The notes below the pieces were generated by a model, which was not told the origin of the DNA, ran no database searches, and was given only the letters and a program-made list of their open reading frames with translations. The translations under genes were made by a program, and so were the position numbers. Source: Sisyra terminalis (lineage: Eukaryota; Arthropoda; Insecta; Neuroptera; Sisyridae). From it: a DNA stretch of 64,000 nucleotides. This document shows positions 57,861 to 64,000 of the stretch, one piece after another. Position 1 is the first letter of the stretch. Each line of letters starts with the position of its first letter. Where the stretch lies: positions 1,488,001-1,552,000 of the forward strand of contig OY292275.1 in NCBI GenBank assembly GCA_958496175.1, read 5' to 3'.

Positions 57861-59300
57861 TTTGAGTTCTATTGAAAAAGCATTGGGGAAACTGTAAAAA
57901 TTTGGGGATATTTCAGGTGGGGGATGAATTGAAACCCGATAAAACCGTAAAAGATTGTGTTGGTTGATTTTTTTTACGCAAATATTTCCACATTTCCATG
58001 AATATTTTTTTTCTTTTTATGTAGGGCTTTGGTGTTTTCAAATAGGACATTACCCTATTCCCTTTCCCGTTTAAACTATCGATTTATATATTTACGCATT
58101 TAATCAACAAGGACGATAAACTTTCGTTATTATTCCTCTAGCTAAAGATTGAAAATGTGTGACCAATCGATTTCTAATTAACGATTTTACTTGTAAAAAG
58201 TAGTTTTCTCATTAGTTGCATTGTAATCAATGTTAACTATTGATAAAAGTAAAGATGCAATTATCATTTTTTGAAAATATTTTTCCTAAACAATAATTCT
58301 TTCATCAGATCAAAATATTTCCGTAGATTTGCAAAGTCAGCAGAAGAATTTTTACTTGGTCATGCAAAATCGTTTCTAAATACAATTTGTGAAACACAAA
58401 TAAACCGAAGAATATACTTATAATATGTTTTTGTTAAAGTCGTCGCTTTTCAGAATGGAAAAATGAAAATATTTGTGTTGAAGATTAATCAAACTGTGCC
58501 ACAATATCAAATATAATTATTTTGTGTTTAATCGAGTTTTAGTGTAATATATTATACTATGTGATGGTTGCGTAATGCCATCATGGACATTTCGTACTAC
58601 AATAGACGTGGTTATCTTTTGTATTGTTTATCTCGGCGTTTTTTCCGAAAAACCTTGCCGGTGAACGTACCGAATAAAAAACCATAGAATAATAACATTT
58701 TTTTTGCCATTTTCTGTAGAAAACAAGGCGTTTTATGTTTCGCAAGTTACGCGAAAAGAAACACAAACTTTTACGACGATATATGAGAAAGACAATTTGC
58801 ATCTAATAAGTCTTAAATTTAATTAACATATTTCTTGTTGCATACCTGCAACTATCGAGGACAAACGTTCCAATTTTATTCATCATTTGGTATTGTTTAG
58901 AGATTCTGCGATTCTCATTAAATTTGAATTAAAAAAAATAACACTTCTTGTGTCTAAAAAAAAAAAGAAAAAATATGGGGTGGAATATTGAACGAAAATT
59001 AGCTCATTTATTTGCAAACTCCGATAATTACTTTACAGTTTTTTTTTTTCGTCTTCTTCTTTTGCCGCACACTTGTTTCCTGAAGAGACTTCATTAGAGC
59101 ACAAATTTTAAATAGTACATTAATTAAGCGCCCAGTGTTGTTTGAATAGTCTTCATTAAAAACTTCATCTAAAACTTTAACGCGTTAAGCAAGTGTGGCA
59201 ATATTTTCATTATGGGAAAAAAAAAGTTTTATTCAATGAAAAAATCCATAGAAATTATCCTTTGCATATGCTAAAATAAAATAAAGACATTAAAAAAAAT
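57861..59300. other. Gene-free AT-rich DNA
   Basis: No supported gene. A 73-codon minus frame (58581-58802) contains basic residues but no recognisable domain. Confidence 0.45.
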
Positions 59301-59395
59301 GGTCAAAGTATAGAATTGACAAGTACTAAAAATGGGTTGGTAGGAATGCATGGGGGAAATTTTTTTCAAGTTGGTATGTTTTTACGTCTTCTATA
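59301..59395 (+). repeat. Inverted repeat, left arm (partner 62690-62785)
   Basis: GGTCAAAGTATAGAATTGAC, AATGCATGGGGGAAATTTTT and TCAAGTTGGTATGTTTTTAC are mirrored 3.4 kb away with about 85% identity by eye. The arms enclose MITE M6, palindrome F4 and repeat array 2. Confidence 0.8.
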
Positions 59396-59397
59396 CT

Positions 59398-59562
59398 CAA
59401 GGTTTGTAAATTACACAGGTTGCTTCATTAGAAAAAAAAAATGACGTCATACGAAGGATTTTGAAATTGATCAGTCTGAAAATATGTACGAATTTCTTCT
59501 AGATACGTCACGTATCCATCACGTAGCCACCATGAGGCCACCTGTGTATTTTATAAACCTTG
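59398..59562 (+). mobile_element. MITE family M, copy 6
   Basis: Ends CAAGGTTTGTAAATTACACA and GTGTATTTTATAAACCTTG. The flanks TTCTATACT and TCATATACT agree at seven of nine positions. TGACGTCA intact at 59442-59449. The GATACGTCACGTA segment is expanded here by a short duplication. Confidence 0.9.
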
Positions 59563-59706
59563 TCATATACTCATTTGCGAAATATCGTTATTTTCACCAC
59601 GTGTTGACATCTACCGCCATATTTAAAATATGCAGAAATAAACATTCAACGTGGAAATACAAATTAACTGAAAATATTAAAAGGTATGGATATAATTCAT
59701 GATCTT

Positions 59707-60728
59707 TAGACTGATTCAAAAAAAATTTAGATTTTTTTTTCTTAATCATATCGAAAATACTGTTGAGAATGACAAAAAAAAAACCTGCGAAAGTTTAAGC
59801 TCTAAATATTAATTTTAAGAGGTGCTGCATCGCAAATTTCGATTTTCCATTTAATGGCATGGGCAAAATATTCTCTTGCATTTTGGAATTTAATAGCTCA
59901 CGTTGGTGACGACAATATTTCGGAATGACCAAGGTATATTCTTGTAGAAAATTAAACGATCTACAAAAAAGGTCTATGACAAGTTTTTGATATATTTATT
60001 CATTCAAAAGTTATTCGAGGTCAAAGTTGAACTAAAGAGAAATTTTAATATTTTTTCAATTTTTTGACGCAACCATCAATTTTATGAGAAAATTTTGTAG
60101 GACATTTTTTGTAGAGCACTTTTTTTCCTATAACTTATCACTATAAAAAATTTTGATATTTTTCACAGGTTCTAAGTTATTTGCATTAAACTGAAAATTC
60201 CCGGAATTATTATATTTTTAACATAATAAATATTTTTTTTATTTTAAATTAATAATTTAGGACCTGTGAAAAAAAACAAAAACTTGTATAGACAGAATTT
60301 ATAGGAAAACAAGTGCTCTACAAAAAATGTCCTATAAAATTTTCTCAAAAAATTGATGGTTGCGTCAAAAAGTTGAAAAAATATTAAAGTTTCTCTTTAC
60401 CATAGTTCAACTTTGACCTAGAATAACTTTTGAAGGAATAAATATATCAAAAACTTGTACGAAACCTTTTTTGTAGATCGTTCAATTTTCTACAAGAATA
60501 TAGCTTAGTCATTCCGAAATATTGTCACCAACGTGAGCTATAAAATTCCAAAGTGCAAGAAAATATTGTTCCCATGTTATTTAAATGGAAAATCGAAATT
60601 TGCGATGCGGCACCTCTTAATGTTAATATTAAGAGCCTAAACTTTCACAGGATTTTTTTTTGTCGTTCTCTACAGTATTCTCAATATGACTAAGAAAAAA
60701 AATTCATAATTTTTTTTTAATCAGTCTA
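59707..60728. mobile_element. Palindromic MITE family F, copy 4 (~1 kb)
   Basis: Starts TAGACTGATTCAAAAAAAAT and ends TTTTAATCAGTCTA. The full set of arm motifs is present, with a centre near 60215. Flanks are consistent with a TA target. No coding sequence. Confidence 0.87.
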
Positions 60729-61892
60729 ATAATCTTATACCCAAAAATAAAAATAAAACACAAAAATATGATAATAAACAATACAGGTATGCTGAAATTG
60801 ATACAATTACTTCGTATTTTATTATTTTTGGACACATTTCTATAGATTTTATCTTTTATGGCAATCCAAAATCGACCAGGGAAAAATGGTTGAACCATTT
60901 ATGTAATGCTAGCAATTGAAGAAAATTTTAATGAAACCTTTTTTTATTTTTAGATTTCATAGTTTTTAAAATTTAAATACGTGTTTATAAATATTTCAAA
61001 TTATAGTTGATTACTGAATAATAAAATTTAATAAATTTTATGATAGTACCAATTATTCAAATGGTTGGTTACAAACTTTCGAGGGTAAAAGCAAGTAAAA
61101 TTAACGTATTAATAAATTGAATATTGACTATATGTACAAAGTCTAAATTTGTAAAGCATAATTGGGAAGAAAGAAGACAATATTTTATAAAAGCATGGGT
61201 ACAAGTAGTTTTTGTACATACCACTAACTCAATGTTTCATTTTCTATTCAGTTTTTAATTCAATTCGCGAATAAATCAGCCGTGATTAATATGTAGCGAC
61301 AAAAGATCACTTATTAACCAAAACTAAATTATTAACAAATTTGCGAATGGAAAAAGTTCGCGAATTTTTGAAAAAAACGAAGTAGAGAGTGAGATATTAC
61401 CAGAGAGTGCCTTGTAGAAAAAATATTTGTACCAAATCATGAATATTTTACTTGAAGAAAAATTATGAATTTATAATATATGTTCTAAAACACAAATATT
61501 ATTTACTATATAACGGATTTAACTAAAACCATCTTCGTTTCTTATATATGTGATTTTAAATTCATTGGCCTCCATCTCAACTACCACATCTTTGGGACAA
61601 TTCTTCGATTGAATATAATACTTTGTAAATTGACGGGAAATTTTGATTATCTAAAAAGAATTGCTTTGGAAATTTCTGCAAAAATGACAAAGTTATTAGC
61701 AATAATTAGACAAAAATAAAGTAATTATTTCAGTATTCCGATAACCAGGATTGTTAAATAGTTTAATTTGGCTTTTTATTTTATTTTTAAGCATAAAATC
61801 ATGAATTATAAATCCATTCCTTTTAATATTTCCAGTAAATGTCAATTTCTTTCAATTTCAAATATGATAGATGTCAAAACGTGGTGAAAATG
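60729..61892. other. Gene-free AT-rich DNA
   Basis: No gene or element recognised. Confidence 0.45.
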
Positions 61893-62660
61893 TGTTTATA
61901 TCTTATTACTACTTATTTAGTATAGTAAGCTTTTAACGTAATACTATCCTTTTCGCACTAATTTACGGTAATGTTTTCCATTCCAACGTTTATTATTAAA
62001 GTAAAACTGTTTTTTCGTTTTGAATTTTGCGCCATTTTCATTCAATACTATTTTCGGATTATTAAAATGTACTAGCATAATATGGAACTTTTGGACATCA
62101 TATTTTGTCTCTATCTGTCGTTTTTATTTGACCATATTATTATCGTTGTTGTATAATCTCCCATAGAATTGAATTTTTTCATCGATTATAATGCCTCCTG
62201 ATATTAAAAAAGAATCGCGTTTATTATACTGATAATTTCTAATTTCACCTCAAAATAATAGGAAAGAATAAAAGAAATGATAAGTCAGGAAAAATTTGTG
62301 AAACTTAACTGTAAATATAAAAAAAAATGGTTAACCTTAACCTCTTGGAGGCCAAAGGGGAACAAAAATGCAGTGTGTCTATTATTTTAGGTTAGTTGTC
62401 CACATTTATGTTTGCATCTCTGTCTATTTCAAATCAGTAGCTATCTCTTATTTCTATTCAGTTTGGCCATGCTTTTTGGCGTAGCCATTGAGTTGAGCAA
62501 TTAAATTGAATTTTTCATCGATTACAATGCCCTCTGGTAATAAAAAAGGAAAACACGCTTAATTATTCTGACATTTCCTAACTTAATCTATGAAAAACTA
62601 TGAAAGAATTAATGAAAATGTAAAAGTCAAGACAATTTTTAGCATTTCAACCATAAATAA
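61893..62660. repeat. ~335-bp repeat, array 2 (duplicate of 56237-56985)
   Basis: The opening TATCTTATTACTACTTATTT, TATAGTAAGCTTTTAACGTA, then GACCATATTATTATCGTTGT and GGCCATGCTTTTTGGCGTAG (337 apart) follow array 1 in the same order. The match includes the unique left flank, so the pair arose by duplication of a longer segment and not by independent array growth. Confidence 0.88.
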
Positions 62661-62689
62661 TAACGTTATTTTGTAAACGAGTATATAAG

Positions 62690-62785
62690 GCGCAAAAACA
62701 TACCAACTTGAACAAAATTTCCCCCATGCATTTTCCTACAAACCCATTTCTGGTACTTGTCTATTCTATACTTTGACCAACAAAA
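62690..62785 (-). repeat. Inverted repeat, right arm (partner 59301-59395)
   Basis: CATACCAACTTGAACAAAAT, TTTCCCCCATGCATTTTCC and TATACTTTGACCA mirror the left arm at 59.3 kb. Confidence 0.8.
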
Positions 62786-63738
62786 AATAAATATAAAACA
62801 CTACAATGAAATTACACGTACATGAATTTTAACTTTTAAAATCAGTTTCCTTGGCCAATTTTATGTAACACTTATTTGTACCATAGTGCTAATGGAATCA
62901 ATTTAATTAGAGCCTCTCGAGAATGATAATGCAGTGCCAAGGTTCGAGCGATAACGTTCAAAGCACAACTTCAACTCTCTGAAGAAATCTAAAATCCAAA
63001 AAATAAAAATCAAACATCTCAACTAATACATTTTGAAGGTTTTCCAATGTGCTAATAAAATTGCAAATAAAACTACTTATCTTATTATTTTTTTTTCCTC
63101 CATTGATTGAAACTTATGTGGGTCATTGTTTGAAATCTGAATTTCTTGCGTGGAGCTTTTAAAGCTTGCGTCGTTGTAAACTTTCAACCGGGCGCCGTAT
63201 CTGCTGGAGAAAATCAGAGTTTAGTCAGGAAAATATATAAATTATCTGATTTAGTATTCGTTGTTTTCGTTTTTCCCTCAACAAATTAAGGATTTAAAGA
63301 TTTCTGAAGATTTCTCGACTAAAAGCATCGTTCATTCGTTGTTCGCCAGATCGCTGATTAGCGTTTAGCTGCAATTAGAGGGATGTTTACAAGAAATAAA
63401 AATTTCAATGAGACAATGACCTTTTTTATGGAAAAAAGGAATGTTTATTTTTTTCTTTTTTTATGGAACTTTTTCTCTTGTCAGGACAATGGCTTTGTAT
63501 CAACAATGAAGCAAAGTAAAAATAGAAAATTTATAATTCTTAATGAAGAAAAATTCTAATTTTAAATTCCGCGCTTATTTCTTTTCTTTAAATTTAGCTC
63601 ACTTCAAGTTTATCTTGTGTCTCATTTTAAAATAAATACTTGACAATGTTTTGTCTTTATTCAATAAACATTTTTTATGGATATTTCAAATTTTAAAATT
63701 TTGTTTTCTAATCAGACTAGGTAGAAATTATTCATTGA
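62786..63738. other. Unassigned AT-rich sequence
   Basis: No gene recognised; 63651-63896 has an 81-codon frame that runs into the LINE/SINE-like repeat and is therefore not considered a gene. Confidence 0.45.
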
Positions 63739-64000
63739 CTAGCAGATCCCCGCGACTTCGTCTGCGTAACGCAGATGTTGATAATATTTTCTTTTTAGAT
63801 TTACTATTTGTATTGGTACATGAAAATTTTTGTTTTACGAAAAACATAATCATACCTGAAAACACTATTTTGTCGACTTTAAAAAGACACATTTAATAAA
63901 ATGTTACTTTGAATAAAATAGTTGTATATAATGATCAATTAATTTTCAAAAAAATATTTATAAATATCTAAAAAGAGTATGTTCAATTGCGTATACCTAC
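63739..64000 (+). mobile_element. Dispersed LINE/SINE-like repeat, copy 2 (cut by window end)
   Basis: CCCCGCGACTTCGTCTGCGT, ACATAATCATACCTGAAAAC, ACACTATTTTGTCGA and ATTTATAAATATCTAAAAAG follow the first ~250 bases of the copy at 1617. Same orientation as copy 1. Confidence 0.78.

Noticed and set aside
7681..62660. CRISPR-like spacing in the repeat arrays.
   Set aside because: Repeat units are hundreds of bases long with no short repeat/spacer alternation, and the DNA is eukaryotic.

Overview
This is a very AT-rich, gene-poor stretch of eukaryotic nuclear DNA. The repeat content points to an arthropod, probably a hexapod: two copies of the dispersed repeat that begins CCCGCGACTTCGTCTGCG and ends near an ACAG run and TTAGTATAGAT, pogo-like and hAT relics, TA-flanked palindromic MITEs, and Penelope-type 'CTGATGAAG...GAAACG' motifs. 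I could not name the species. No complete protein-coding gene can be supported. The longer open frames are transposon relics, tandem-repeat units, or antisense pairs in slightly GC-richer patches. The window most likely lies in intergenic DNA or in very long introns.

Layout. 0-2.5 kb: a 9-bp-target-site MITE next to a hAT relic, a tandem duplication carrying further hAT ends, and a LINE/SINE-like copy. 3.7-4.5 kb: a decayed pogo-like element. 7.7-9.6 kb: a three-unit tandem array. 10.1-10.7 kb: a GC-richer patch with a candidate minus-strand microexon. 14.2-14.7 and 16.0-18.3 kb: tandem cassettes, the latter holding a hAT copy with a perfect 8-bp target duplication. 24.7-25.7 kb: a second hAT copy with a perfect 8-bp duplication. 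27-30 kb: isolated splice-like signals and one antisense ORF pair. 30-34 kb: MITEs. 35.2-37.4 kb: a ~425-bp tandem array with an inserted foldback element. 39.2-39.7 kb: a CpG-rich island with two CRE palindromes, the best promoter candidate. 40-47 kb: a dense nest of palindromic elements. 48-50 kb: tandem units with MITEs. 52-54 and 59.7-60.7 kb: ~1-kb palindromic MITEs. 56-58 and 62 kb: a ~335-bp repeat present as two arrays. The right edge cuts into a second LINE/SINE-like copy.

The parts do not form a pathway; what links them is transposon history. Three observations stand out. A ~140-165-bp MITE carries an intact TGACGTCA site in all six copies. A foldback element has unlike ends and 11-12-bp target duplications. 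Several near-perfect ~1-kb palindromes would fold into long double-stranded RNA if transcribed. All identities come from reading the sequence by eye and were not confirmed by any search.
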